This document shows positions 1 to 11,526 of a stretch of 64,000 nt of DNA, one piece after another. The stretch spans positions 744,001 through 808,000 of the forward strand of contig CAMGYJ010000006.1 in assembly GCA_946122785.1 (NCBI GenBank), read 5' to 3'. The number at the start of each line of letters is the position of its first letter. Position 1 is the first letter of the stretch. This DNA comes from Linum tenue. Lineage: Eukaryota; Streptophyta; Magnoliopsida; Malpighiales; Linaceae. The notes under the pieces were generated by a model, which made no database searches, had not been told where the DNA came from, and saw nothing but the letters and a program-made list of their open reading frames with translations. The translations under genes and the position numbers were made by a program.

Positions 1-1034
1 ACAGATGAATTGTGCTCACCTGGAGAATTGTCTGCACGAGGCAAGAGAAGAGGCTCAAACTCACCTCTGTGCCGCTGATAGGAGGGCTTCAGAATATAGT
101 GCTCTACGTGCATCTGCTGTGAAAATGCGCGGTCTCTTTGAAAGACTGAGGAGCTGCATTTGCGCTCCTGGTGGAGTTACTACTTTTGCAGACTCTTTGC
201 GTTCTTTAGCTCAATCTCTGGCCAAGTAAGATCACTCTCACTGAAGCTTTTTAATTTGTTAGCTTCTGTCCACAGTAATGTTGCTGACTTACATCTTCAT
301 GTGTGTTCCTTTCTTGTGTCAGTTCAATTACTGAAAATGAAGATGATGGAACTGGGGAGTTCAGGAAATGCATTAGGGTTCTTGCGGAAAAAGTTACTTT
401 CTTGTCAAGGCACCGAGATGAGCTGCTCGACAAGTGCCCGAAGCTAGAAGCTGCCAACGAACAGCTGTTGAAGGACCTGGAGGAGAAGAAAGAGCTCTGC
501 ACCACTCTATACAAAAAGCACCAACTCGAGAAGCAGGTAAATCTTCTATCAATTATCCCTTTCTAATCCTCTTGTTTAGCCATATGCCTTGTGATGACAT
601 GCCAATCGCCCGCCCTTCAATTTATGCAGGCGAACAAAGAGAGGATCTCGTTCTCCCGATTGGTAGTCCATGAGATTGCTGCATTCGTGCTCAACGCTGA
701 TCGACACTACGTGGCGATTAGCCGCAGCTGCTCTAACTACTACTTATCTGCAGAATCGGTGGCCCTGTTTACCGACCATCTTCCAACCCCACCGAGCTTC
801 ATAGTTGGAAAGATCGTGCACATCGAGTGTCAAACCGTGAAGCAACTGCCTGGGGCAGCAGCAGCAGCAGCAGATCAGGGAAGCTCCTCCGACGTCTTGG
901 AGGCTGCTGCTGACCGGAGATTGACTTTGAACAACTTGGGATCGATGATGAACCCGTATAACCTCCCGATTGGCTGTGAATACTTCGTAGTGACGATAGC
1001 CATGTTACCTGATACCACCATTCATTCTCCATGA
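1..1034 (+). CDS. ATG11: ATG11 autophagy scaffold protein, 3' end (partial)
   Basis: This is the C-terminal part of ATG11, the scaffold of the ATG1/ATG13 kinase complex that acts in bulk and selective autophagy in the cytosol. The gene enters from the left edge already in frame (codon boundary at base 2). Exons are about 1-225, 323-536 and 630-1034, all with GT/AG borders and matching phase; the stop is TGA at 1032. The part seen starts with coiled-coil-like sequence. It continues through a segment containing ANSITENEDDGTGEF and FLSRHRDEL, and ends in the family's C-terminal block with NPYNLPIGCEYFVVTIAML. The alanine run near 860-880 (GCA repeat) and DQGSSSD are low-complexity insertions. 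The 5' exons lie outside the window. The call rests on recognition of the conserved C-terminus and is firm. Confidence 0.9.
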
Positions 1035-2352
1035 TCGATCCGCCCTGAGTTTACTCTTCAGGAAGACATGACATGATGGAAGAAAAAGTGTATATTAATG
1101 AAAGTTATGAGAAAAGGACGCCAAAAAAAAAAAAGAGAGGAAGAAAATGAACTAGGGTCTGTGACCTTGTTCTTTGTACAGCTGACCAATTCTAAGGTTC
1201 TTTTATTATGATGTTTGGCTCTGTTCTTTTGTATATAAAGTCACCTTCTACAGACAAGCCCTTTTGTGTATAAAAAAAACCAATGAACTGTGAATATTAT
1301 GAATCGTCTCCATCCACTCTTGTGTTTTAGTTACAACTTCCAAGTTTGTCTTCAAATGAGCTGGGTTTTGGTAGTCCATATGGTGTTCATTGCTTCACAC
1401 ATGCAATGAGTGTGTGTACTAAAAATGAAAATGTGATCCTTGCTAGCAAGAAAATCAGTCGTAATATCACATTCAATCTAGATTTTAGATGCAATTATAT
1501 TCTTATTGTGTTGATGTCAAATTTATAACATGTTTCAATATGCTTGAGGTTTGGAGAGCAGTGAGTGACCGTCCAAAGCATTTGACCACCTCTGACTCCT
1601 AGAAGAAGAAAAAAAACGTCCCGTCGAGATAGTCAGTCTAGTATGGACCTCATCCAAGGCTCAAATTCGTAGCGGAATAAAACAAGATAAATAATATAAC
1701 ATCAAACATGATATAGTTTCACGTTGATAACCGAGTTGTGACTATTCACAACCCACGTGAGTACATGCAGGGGGCAGCAATGGTTATCATTCAAAGTGGG
1801 TTTACTTAGAAAACATATACATGATGAATAGTTTTGTTAACTTCATAATCATCCATGATAAAATTTTATATTTATAACAATTTTTGAAAAATTAAAATAC
1901 ATGAGTACTAAAAAAAATCAAGAAGGTCACTCTCTTTGTACCAAACAACTATTCATTGTTTAGTTAATCATCAGCTTTTAAATAATGCTCTTTTTTTAAC
2001 CGTTTAATATCAATAACTCGAGTTGTTAAAAGAAGTTCAACACCGAATTTTACATAGCCCCGATGGTGTAGGAGTTGAAAAGAAAGAAGAAGAGAGACGG
2101 AGTAGGCGCGGTGGTGTTGGAATTGATGTTGGTGGCGATGGTTGAAGGCGGAGGAGGAGTCTTCTTCTAATCGTAATTAGAGTTCTACCTTAATTAGAAA
2201 ATTAAGCTTTTCATCTAATTCTTTCCTTAAAAAAAAAAAAAGCTTCTCCTCTAATTCACTCTTTATTCTACTTCCTGCCTCTATATATTAAACCGCGACA
2301 GTTTAACTCCAGAGAGAGAGAGACGCGTAGCGACCCGACCCGACCCGACCCA
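1035..2352. other. Intergenic: ATG11 3' UTR and AT-rich spacer
   Basis: The first 250 bases are the probable 3' UTR of the ATG11 gene, with A-rich runs and several AATGAA-like signals. The rest is AT-rich, with only short random ORFs. No gene, tRNA or clear transposon end was seen. The last 70 bases are the promoter of the following C2-like gene. Confidence 0.6.
2282..2290 (+). promoter_or_regulatory. TATA box of the C2-like gene
   Basis: The motif TATATATTA lies about 70 bases upstream of the start codon at 2353, a normal plant spacing. A GA run and a CGACC repeat lie between it and the ATG and would form the short leader. Confidence 0.5.
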
Positions 2353-2877
2353 ATGTACCGGGGAATCCAGCGGGCGCAGGGGAAGCGAGTGGTGGACCAC
2401 GGCAGGGAATTCACGCTCCTGGTCGAGGTCAGCTCGGCGGCGGAGATCGACGGGTTCGCCGACCACAGCGACGTCGGCGCCGAACAGCGGAGGTACCGGC
2501 TCAACATATGGGTCGACCCGGCGTCCCGGTTCTCGACCAGTACGGTCTGGACCTGGACTGGCCCGACGTGGAAGCAGAGCTGTAAGATCCCCGTGGAGAT
2601 CGGGTCGTCGGATTACGACGGGACGCTGAGCGTGGAGGTGGAGCGGGTCGGCCGGCCGGATTGCGGGTCGGGTCGTCCCGACCCGGGAACGTCGCACGGT
2701 CGCGCCGTCGTCGGGAGGGCGAAGGTGGGGCTGCCGAAGTTGGGGGAGGAGAAGGGAGGGAGGTTTGGGCTCGTGAGGGCCTGCGGTGGGGAGTGTAAAG
2801 CGGAAGGGTTTGTGTTCTTGAACATGAAGTTGGTTAAGCGGCAGAAAAGAGGTTTTGACGACGGATTGATTAATTAG
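2353..2877 (+). CDS. Small C2-domain-like protein
   Basis: A single-exon gene for a 174-residue protein. Residues 20-130 read like a plant C2 (Ca2+/lipid-binding) domain: a first beta strand (EFTLLVEVSSA), then YRLNIWVDP, a WTGPTWKQSC segment in the place of the usual 'NPTWNE' strand, DGTLSVEVER, and a late VVGRAKVGLPKL strand. The tail (LNMKLVKRQKR) is basic. The usual run of Ca2+-binding aspartates is poor, so Ca2+ binding is doubtful. The coding part is GC-rich compared with its flanks, there is a TATA box at the right distance, and the ATG at 2353 is the first in frame after it. The family call comes from pattern recognition alone; membrane or lipid association is inference. Confidence 0.55.
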   Translation: MYRGIQRAQGKRVVDHGREFTLLVEVSSAAEIDGFADHSDVGAEQRRYRLNIWVDPASRFSTSTVWTWTGPTWKQSCKIPVEIGSSDYDGTLSVEVERVGRPDCGSGRPDPGTSHGRAVVGRAKVGLPKLGEEKGGRFGLVRACGGECKAEGFVFLNMKLVKRQKRGFDDGLIN

Positions 2878-3886
2878 GAAGGAAAAAAATTGATTAGGGT
2901 TTGGATTAACTCTCGGATATGTAGATATGGGCGATTTTTAGTGGTGTTAGGGATTCAGGTCAATGCACGCGTCTTGTTACTTTCGTCGTCGGTGAGTCAA
3001 GGTAAGACTTTTTCGGTCGTTGTTATACGTTATCATGATGAAATGATCATACATTTTAATGTTTTGAATTTTACTTAGATCGTGTGTTTGCTTGTTAAAT
3101 TTCGGTGCGAAATTGAGATGACAATTGCTTGCCGAATGTTTGTGTGGTGCAATGGCTATTCTCCCGGCAAGTGAGTGTTGATTTTGTATTGTATACTTTG
3201 ATATGAGTTGAGATAAGTCTTGTTTGTTTGGTACGAACTTAGATGAACTCAAATTAGAGGTTGTTCGTTGTTTGGCCTGAGAATTTATTGATATTGCTTC
3301 GCCATTTATTAAATGAAGTTCTTGAATTGAATTGATTATCTTGTTGTATATGTTGTCTATGCCCATATTTTTTTTTTGAAACCAAGTTAAGATTACTATT
3401 ATATCTATCGCTTCAGAATAGAGGCAATGTGCAATTGTTGAATCAATTTTTTTTCAAACGTGTCATAAAATTATTGAAGTTCTCGTTTGTCAATTTAAGT
3501 GGTTTTATTATTTAGATTCACCAACTCATTGACATATGAGTGCACTCTCAACCACAAATCTAATAGTTAGTGGCAATTTCTAGCTTAACACAATTTCTAA
3601 CTTACCGCAACGTCGATTCTAAATCGATTCTGACTGAATTCTCGTCACAATGCCAATATCATACAACTAATTTAGCCTCTTCAAGGAAGCAAGAGTCCAC
3701 TAATTAACATTGCAGGATAATAAAAAACCCCAAACATTACAAAACACATTATCACAACTCCTTTGAGTCCTTTCCCACTAAAACCGGGATTCCAAACTAA
3801 CACAATAATACAAAGAAGAAAAAATGAGAAAATTATACACTCGAATTAAAAAAAGCACACTTTTATTATTAATTAATTAATAATTA
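2878..3886. other. Intergenic between tail-to-tail genes
   Basis: About 1 kb of AT-rich DNA between the 3' end of the C2-like gene and the 3' end of the sucrose transporter. It should hold both 3' UTRs. ORFs here are short and low-complexity, and I see no gene. An ATTAATTAAT palindromic run lies just beyond the transporter stop codon. Confidence 0.6.
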
Positions 3887-5518
3887 TCACGACGAATTCT
3901 TCGGCTTCGGCAGCAGAGTAGCGGCGCCGACCGCACTGACAAAAGCCGCCACCGTCCCGACGATGAACGCCGGCAAGTTCCCACCGCCGAACGCCGCGTC
4001 GAACGGCCCGCTCCCCAGCGAGATCACCATCTGCGGCAAACAGATCGACAGATTCACCACCCCCAGCGAAAGCCCCTGCCCGGCCCCAGATCCGTGCGAG
4101 TAGATCGACGCCATCGCAAACGGAATGCTGTACGTCACCGCCAGCGGCAGCCCCAAAACTCCGAACACCGCCAACGCCGCGCTCTTAATCCCCGCCGACG
4201 GCTCCACCACCACCGCACCACCGCCGCCGTGGCTCCTCTTCTCCCGCTCTTTCTCCGCCACTCTAGTAATCACGATCGTCATCACGAAGCAAATCCCTAG
4301 GACGAAATTGACAATCCCCCACAGCAATTTCACCCCCAATTTCCGCGCCAGAGGATCAATCGCGAGGGAGACGAAGAGGAGGACGATCGAATTGATCATC
4401 AGGCCCAACGAACCGGCCCGAACCCCGCGGTCGTAGAGCCGGACCCGATCCGGTTTCCCCTGCGAGCTCCCGCCGTACACTTCCGTCCCCATCCAATCGG
4501 TGTCGTATAGCACCCACGGGAACCACGCAATCCAGTTGAGACACGTCACCAGGAGGAGCATCCACATCGGACGGTCCAGATTTCGCAGCGCCGTAAACAC
4601 GCTGCTGTTTCCCGACGACTTGTTGGCTCTGTCACGTGACACAAATAAGTTTCGTTACGAAAATAATAATAATAAATTGTTATCGATGTTTATAATTATT
4701 ATCAAAAAAAAAGTGACACACCTAGTCGGTGGACTTAGCTCGTCCGATTGGTCGGTCGCGGTGTCGGGGTCCCACGGCTGCTCGCGGACGTACGCGACGG
4801 CGACGACGGTGAGGAGGATGAGGAGGGCGGCGGAGATGAAGAAGCAAGACTTGAGGTTCGCGCAGTAGACGTCGCAGGCAGGGGTCGCGGTGAAGCGGAA
4901 GAGTGGGAACTTGTGGAGGCCGTCCTGGGCTCCCGCGAGGTAGCCCAGGACGTTCCCCGCTCCCATGAAGCAGGAGAAGAGCGAGTTGGCGAACCGGGTG
5001 AGCCGCTGGCTGTCGCCCGAGAGGTCGCCCAGCAGGGCCCGGCAGGGGCCCTGCAGCATGTTGTTGGAGACGTCCAGGACCCAGAACCCGACCACGAAGA
5101 CCGCGATGGCCCGGGTCCTGGGCCGGCCCGGCTGCTCGTGGTCGAGCCGGTCGCCGTACCGGTGGCCGATGTCGGCCGCGAAGCCGATGAGCAGGACGGC
5201 GACGACGACGAGGACCGTGCCGGCGAGGATGAACGGGGTCCGTCGGCCGAACCGGCCGGTTCGGCGGTCGCTGAAGTACCCGACCAGCGGTTGGACCACG
5301 ATCCCCGAGATCGGGCCGCACAGCCAGATGATTGCGGCCCATTTGTGGGGGATGCCGAGGAGCTGGACGTATGGGGTGAGGAGGGACAGCTGGAGGGCCC
5401 ACCCGAACTGGATGCCGGCGGCGATGGAGGCCACGGCGGCGATTTTCCTCAACGGACTTGGTGGTGGCTGGTTCGCCGGAGAAGCCAGCGACGTCGGCGA
5501 TGCTGCTATAGTTCCCAT
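3887..5518 (-). CDS. SUC2: Sucrose/H+ symporter (SUC/SUT type I)
   Basis: A plasma-membrane sucrose-proton symporter of the major facilitator family, the type that loads sucrose into phloem and sink cells. Exon 1 is 5518-4722 and exon 2 is 4628-3887, joined by a 93-base intron (phase 2), giving about 512 residues, the normal length. Family marks include [20 protein letters not shown] (residues 35-54), His58 in [25 protein letters not shown] around residues 83-100, and [20 protein letters not shown]. The central loop is short and hydrophilic, and exon 2 starts with [10 protein letters not shown] and carries the second half of the 12 membrane helices. Only one intron is present; some Arabidopsis paralogues have two or three. 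The long antisense ORFs here only reflect GC-rich codons. The exact subtype (SUC1, SUC2 or SUT1) is uncertain. Confidence 0.92.
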
Positions 5519-5581
5519 GGCTGCTCAAAGAGAAGAGTGGATAATGGAAAATGGAGTGCCCATTGTGGGGATTTTGGATTT

Positions 5582-5592
5582 TGTTTATATAG
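5582..5592 (-). promoter_or_regulatory. TATA box of the sucrose transporter gene
   Basis: On the minus strand the sequence CTATATAAAC lies about 65-75 bases upstream of the ATG at 5518, the expected place for a plant TATA box. Confidence 0.6.
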
Positions 5593-8500
5593 AGGGGGCT
5601 AGAGAAGGAAGAATTTGATTGTGTTGTGAATAATTTTCCTTTTTTGCTCTTTTGGTGATAAGACAAGCTAGCTGTTTAATTTCGTGGTTTGTTTTGGTAA
5701 TTGAATTTTGTGTTTTCCCCATCTATTATAGTTTTACCTAGTTTGTTATTCGGGTAGATGAAATGGTTGCTTTCCGATGGATATACCACTCCAATCCATT
5801 ATTCAAGATAGTTGTTTCGAGTAGATGACAACTCGATTATGAATTTTTTGATATGAAAATTTCATTAGAAGAAATGTTTTGGTTCAGTATCAGGAGACAT
5901 CGATGCATACGAATGAGGATGGTGGAGATACATATAGTACAAGATGGGGTACAATCTTTTCCTTGAGGATTTAGCTAGGTTCAAAATCCTGCAAATTTTC
6001 ATTTTTCGTTCCTACTCAATCTGAATCCCGACGTTGGCGATTTCGAACTCCATAAACTATGTGAAAAATCTATATAGTAATAGGTGATTTGGGCAATAGA
6101 CGTACCATTGTGAATAGAAAGGTTTTTTCATTCGATCCTTTGATGGTTTTTATTAGAGGTACTATTAGGAATTACTTTAATTGAGTGAAAGTGAGAAAAT
6201 CCTTATGGGTAATTTTAAATCTCTATGGATAGTAATAGCATTTCAATATGGAAAGGATAATCAAATGGATAAGATGATATTTAATGAAGGATGAATGTTC
6301 AAATCATTGGTTGGTAAGCTCTATTTACATAATTAAGAAACAATTAGTAAAATCGTTTGGAAAATACTCACAAATCTGGTTTTTTTTATGGGTGCTTCAA
6401 CAAGGAGAAGACAGAAGAGGCGTAGAAGGTTACACGTCACAGAAATTGAAATCAGAATGTCATTCTTGATTTAAAATTCGACGACACGAACACTTAGTCA
6501 AAACCTGTACTTGTTAGGGCAATACCCGAAATACCTACGTTGTAATTAACGAGGAAGGTGTGGATAAATTTTGGGCGGTGGATGGATTAGGGGTCAGGGG
6601 GTTCCTAAGTTAAGACAATGTCAATAAAAATGAACAATTTCTTGAATATCAAACCATCTATTTTAATAGGTATTCCGATTTCCAAATGTTAATTAGGTGA
6701 GACTAATCTCTCACTATAAACTTGAAACTCGATTGAAAGAGAAAAGAAGTAAAAAGGCTTTGATGTGAAATTTTCCCCTCAATTTTCATCACTTTCGAAA
6801 TGATTATATGGTCCCAACCAAATCCAATTAACTTTAGTACCGTGTACAATGTTGTCATAAATGGCTCTCTTTTAATGATTTTTGTAGGATATGAGTCATG
6901 GAAAGATAATTTTGACCTAATTACTTTCTTTGAAATTAAATCAAAGATATCTTAATCTCGAATATGGTTAGGTGGCTTGAGCTCCACGAATTATCCATTT
7001 TGAAACTTGGATTGAGAAATTTGTGTATTAGCTAGGGTTTAGTCAGCACGTATGAAAATGAAAGTGAACCCTAAAGCCCATGCATACGTACCATCTCATA
7101 AAGGTTTTTTGCCACCTTATTTTGATGTGGTGTATTGGTTCAATTTTCTTTCCCATCGTCCTTATAAGAAAAAATGTTGATCGTCAATGTAGTAAAAGTT
7201 AATCTTAATTGGATGTTAGATAATGCTATAGCTAGTGATAGTTCGAGGCGTACATTCGTATCATTTTCTGACCATGAATAGTTTCCTTGTTCTTTGCGCA
7301 TCTGATTCGTGTCATTTTCTTTTCAAACCGCCTGTTACGTTAAATATACATGCTACTTCAATGACGTCCCCAACTCAATCGAGCTAATTAACCTACCTTC
7401 TATTTTACTCCACAAACAAATACGAATATCAAGATACCCGTCAATATCTGACCTACCCATCTGCCGGTACTTCTAAATTATGCTAATCAAACTAAAATTG
7501 TATATCCCAAGTAAAGTGGATCATTTGTAAAAGATAATTGGGGAAATTGTGTTGCTTGATAATGGCTTGACTTTACAAAATTGGCTATGATAGCAATTGG
7601 CGAGAAGATGGGCGGTGGGGAACCCTATGGATAAGGAAGCAGCAGTAAATATTTTTAGGGCAATGGGAAAGCCACTGCCCACAATGTCATTCCTGTTTTG
7701 TTATGCATTGGAAATTGGTCGGTGGAGGCAATATCCCATTACAAAAATCGAGTGAGTTAACCTAATCCATTAGCAGATTTGTTTATCCAACTATAGCTGG
7801 TTGTTAATGACAGGTGTTTGAAAGTGTGTTTCCTCAGACGTTCGACTTCGGAGATGAAGTTTCGAAATCGAATTAGTGTCTTTTTCACGAATGTTCTTTT
7901 GAAGTTATGTAAATAAGACAACTTGTTAGATCCGAAAGGGAAATTGACAATGTAAGGAAGTTAAGAGTACAGACTTATTGTGTGATTCATTAACACGATG
8001 TGTGTTAGCTAATCTTCGACTAGATAGACAATTGTTTCAGTATACTTGGAGAGATACAAACTACAAACATTGAGAATGTATCTAATCAACATGAAAAGTA
8101 AAAGGTGACGGACTAGGTCAAATATGTAATCGATATCAATAGCAACACAAAACTTTTTGTTTAGACCCAGATTGTATATAACCCGGATCATTAACAATAA
8201 TGATGAGGGGCTCTGATTGAACTCCTTCATTCAATCTCTTCATGGGTGGAGGAATCTTTGGAGAGGAAGCGGTAACCCCATTATTGATCTACACTATGAC
8301 GACCTAGTTGGTACGATATACAGGAATGATATATGCAAAGTAGAGAGATAGAGTAGAAAGAGAACCATGTGTGTTGAATGTCGGAATGAAAGATACGAGA
8401 AGTCGTCTTTTGCTTTGAGGGTTTTAGTCTCTTTATATAGGAGTATGTGGCTTCTTTGGTCTGACGCCTTGAGACTTCCTTAAGGCTGACCCCCCCTCCT

Positions 8501-8843
8501 ACTAGCATTTGTGTTGGTAGCCGATATTGCACATGAGTATGAGTACAATATCGTTCGTTTTTTGTCAAGTTTGTATGGATTTGTTGTTGTATTCTTTCCA
8601 AAAGGTTTTGCACTAGTAGAATTAGGGGATCTCTTATATAGTATGGAAGTTTCTCTCATTTCCCCGAACAATGATCGATCGATCTGCCAGCTACCTTGCA
8701 TCTCTATAATTCTCGACACAAGAAGCCAAACGAATACCTCCATTTTCCCCGTTCTCTGGATGCGCATATCTACAATCGCGCAGTCACATAATGAGGGTCT
8801 ACACATCATCGGTCCATCGCCTCGAATATGAACATTCATATTA

Positions 8844-8856
8844 GACTCTGATACCA
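8844..8856 (-). mobile_element. LTR-retrotransposon primer-binding-site relic
   Basis: The minus strand reads TGGTATCAGAGTC, close to the complement of the 3' end of plant initiator Met-tRNA (TGGTATCAGAGC), the usual primer site just inside a 5' LTR. On the minus strand it is preceded by sequence ending in CAATCACA, as an LTR end would be. I could not find a matching second LTR or any gag/pol coding, so this is at best a decayed fragment. Confidence 0.35.
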
Positions 8857-9328
8857 CTTATTGTGATTGAACACTCGACATCTGTACTATATTTGTCCGC
8901 TTTGGACAATAAGTATCTTTTGTATATATCCTCTCTCTTTATAACTTCTTGTTTTGTGCTTCTCCTTTCACTATATTTCGATTGATTTCAATCCTGCCAA
9001 TTATCTTAAGTACGAAGAAAAATAGATCGAATTTGAATCATATATGTACAAACTAAATAAATCACACATACTTTTGACCTAATTTTACCACGTCATTTAT
9101 GATTGGTACACCCTATCTCGAATCCATTGAGTTCGATTCGACCTATCCATCCCTAACCCAATAAAAATAACAAGGATAAAATATGTATTGGGCCGAGCCC
9201 GAACAGACCGAAACATATATATTGCGTCCAACTCTGCTTTCTTCTCCTCCAAACGCTCTCCCCACTCTCCTCGGAGAACCAGGGCCGCCGCCGTCACCAA
9301 CAAAATCCCCCGCGCAAATCCCTATATC

Positions 9329-9348
9329 CTCTCTCTCTCTCTCTCTCT
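9329..9348 (+). repeat. (CT)10 microsatellite in RING gene leader
   Basis: Ten CT units lie about 105 bases before the first candidate start codon. CT runs are frequent in plant 5' UTRs, and this one is likely transcribed. Confidence 0.8.
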
Positions 9349-9454
9349 CGCCAATCGCCATTCCTCCCATAAAACAAATCCTCCCATCCAAGAAAATCGC
9401 GGGAAAGAAAGAAGGCAAATCCGAGAAAGAATCAAAAGAAACCCCCGTCGATTG

Positions 9455-10538
9455 ATGCCGTCGGCTGTTCTTGCGAATCCAACTTCCGAACCCATCAATT
9501 TCCGGCGCAGGGTGGTGCAAAAGGTCCAATCTTTCTTTCAGGTAAGCCTCTCCTTTCCTTCCATGGCGGGTTTTCGAGGTTTCCCCCAATTGGGTTTCCC
9601 TTCCGTTCAATTCTACGGTTTTGGGTTTGTTTTTTTTTTTCTGTTTCTCTGTTTCGCGATTTCAATTTGTTTGTTTTGCGTTTTGTTGCAACGGAATTTG
9701 TTTGTAGAATCTGTTGACGATGGCTGGGAAGGGAGCGAGGAAGGCTGCCAACAACCGCTCTGCCGATTCCACCGCCGTCAAGAGGGTCGCCGGCGGCGTC
9801 GGGAAGAGGAACTCTTCCAATTCCGCCGCGACGGCAAAACGGCAAAAGGCGGGGTTGACCGCGCCCGCGGTTAACCCTAGCGCCAAGGATGTAAATAACA
9901 ACAATAATAACAATAACAACAAACAACCGACAACTAGAGCTGCTGCTGCTGCTGCTGCAAAAGCTTCCGAAGAGAAGCTGAAATTGGGAGGTGGAGCGAC
10001 GAAGGGTAATGTTGATTCAAAGGCAAAAGCTTCAGGAGGGACAGCAAAGAAGGAGAAGAAGCAACCAGTTCCTAAGAATGCAACTCTGAAGGAGAAACCT
10101 GAGGCAGCTTCTCAAGCTCAGTCTCAACCTACAGGGGAGAAGCTGAAGCTAGGACCACAGAAGACGAATCCTAAACCGAAAGGGTCGCCAAGAAAACAGC
10201 AGCAGAGGAGGAAGGGAGCGAATCCGTCCTCGCCGCAGGGAAAGGAAGCAGTGGAGAGAGGAATGACATATTACCTGAAGTGCGATGAAGCATTGTATGC
10301 AGGTTTGGTGGGAGGTGGTGAAGGGGGTAATGACTGGAAGCTAGGGCAGAACTGCATGATCTGCGAGAGGGATCTGGCGTATGCGCCCGTCCCACCGGAG
10401 AACGAATCGGGGACTATGAACTTCCCTGAAGCTGCGGTGCTGGGTTGCGGCCATGTCTTCCACATGCTGTGCTTGAACATGGCTTCCGATGAGCAAGAGA
10501 GTGAGCCTGCTTGCTTCATATGTGCAAGCCTCGATTGA
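9455..10538 (+). CDS. RING-H2 zinc-finger protein
   Basis: A probable E3 ubiquitin ligase or other RING-mediated protein. Exon 1 is 9455-9541 and exon 2 is 9708-10538, joined in phase 0 to give 305 residues. The bulk is a basic, low-complexity region rich in Lys, Ala, Asn and Pro, including an asparagine run near 9894-9923. The C-terminus holds a compact RING with CMIC, then CGHVFHMLC (Cys-x-His-x2-His-x2-Cys) and a final CFIC pair; it ends five residues later. The spacing between the first Cys pair and CGH is long. An alternative start is the ATG at 9720, in good context at the head of exon 2, which would make 272 residues and leave exon 1 as leader. I prefer the upstream start because it is in phase after splicing, but only weakly. 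Substrate and pathway are unknown. Confidence 0.7.
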
Positions 10539-11526
10539 AAGTTGAAAAAGCACACACGAATTCATTGCAGAACTGTAAATTGTAGGGGGAATTAAGGTTG
10601 GTAGATATGATTGTTAGAACAGAGGGAGCAAATTTTTTGACCAGTTTCATCATAGGAGTGCATATGGCCTTGTTTCTTCAATGGGTTTATACAGTAGCAG
10701 AGCATAGATCAAGAAAATGAACATTTTGATGCAAGTTCTTTTAAGTCTTGAAGGCAAAGTTGAACGTATTGATTTCATTGCATATGTTGGCTTAGAGTGT
10801 TTTGGTCCTATGCATACAACCAGATTCGCACTTATCGAAATATAATAGATCAAAGACCCAGAAACGTCTCTGGTGCACATACTCGAATTTGCAGCATATC
10901 AGAATAAGATCACGAATGTGTCGAACGTCTTTGTCGATTCATGTTACAGGTAGCTCCTATTCTGGACACAATTAGCTTCAGTTCCATCTACCGATATAAC
11001 ATCGAGAAAGCAACCACTTGAGGAACATAACTGGATCACAAATAGCCTGTGCTAAACTATCAAATCTGCAGCTACCAGAACAAGATCACAAAGACGATCA
11101 TCTGAGGAACATAATGAGATCACAAAAGCTGCAAACTCTCAAATCTGGAGCTACTAGAATAAGATCACAAGGACGACAACCTGAAACTACGTACTGATAT
11201 GAAATGCTCAGAGAAAGAAGAGAGGTAATCAATTTACACAATGCAATCCACTTGGTTTCTTTGTACATCATGGTGAAGGCAATCTGGGGATTCTTCATCA
11301 AAGCCAAATCTCGGAATCCCAGTTCACCCCTTAGGGTTCAAACTTCAAACCAATGCTCATTGAGTTTTTCACATCAGCCAGAGGTTGGACATGATAAATT
11401 TTAAACAAACAAGCGAATCACTTCACAAGAGAGAGTAGAGGGAATAACTACTATCATTGATATCAACAATCATAGAGGGGGACCGAGCTGCGAACATTTC
11501 AACTATCATCTACTCTTATTCTCTCC
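10539..11526. other. Convergent 3' regions of RING and ASG1-like genes
   Basis: The two flanking genes point at each other here, so the region should hold both 3' UTRs. It also holds a degenerate 84-base tandem repeat (separate entry). No coding region is supported. Confidence 0.55.
11020..11187. repeat. Degenerate 84-base tandem repeat
   Basis: Two adjacent units begin GAGGAACATAA at 11020 and 11104. Both contain AAATCTGSAGCTAC and AAGATCACAAAGACGA-like blocks. A partial third copy (AGAATAAGATCACGAATG) is near 10900. It lies in the spacer between converging genes. Confidence 0.6.

Larger units (their letters stand above)
5519..9454. other. Gene-poor AT-rich region, 3.9 kb
   Basis: It contains the promoter of the sucrose transporter at the left and the promoter and leader of the RING-H2 gene at the right. 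Between them all ORFs are short and show no family I know. At 8844-8856 there is a primer-binding-like motif of an LTR retrotransposon in minus orientation. Two minus-strand TATATAA/AGAGA motifs near 8430 and 8635 might be LTR promoter relics. No conserved gene was found. Confidence 0.5.

Noticed and set aside
4748..5666. Long ORFs on the plus strand and in a second minus frame across the sucrose transporter
   Set aside because: They are shadows of a GC-rich coding exon; their Arg/Pro/Glu-rich translations match no family, while the minus-strand frame gives a full transporter.
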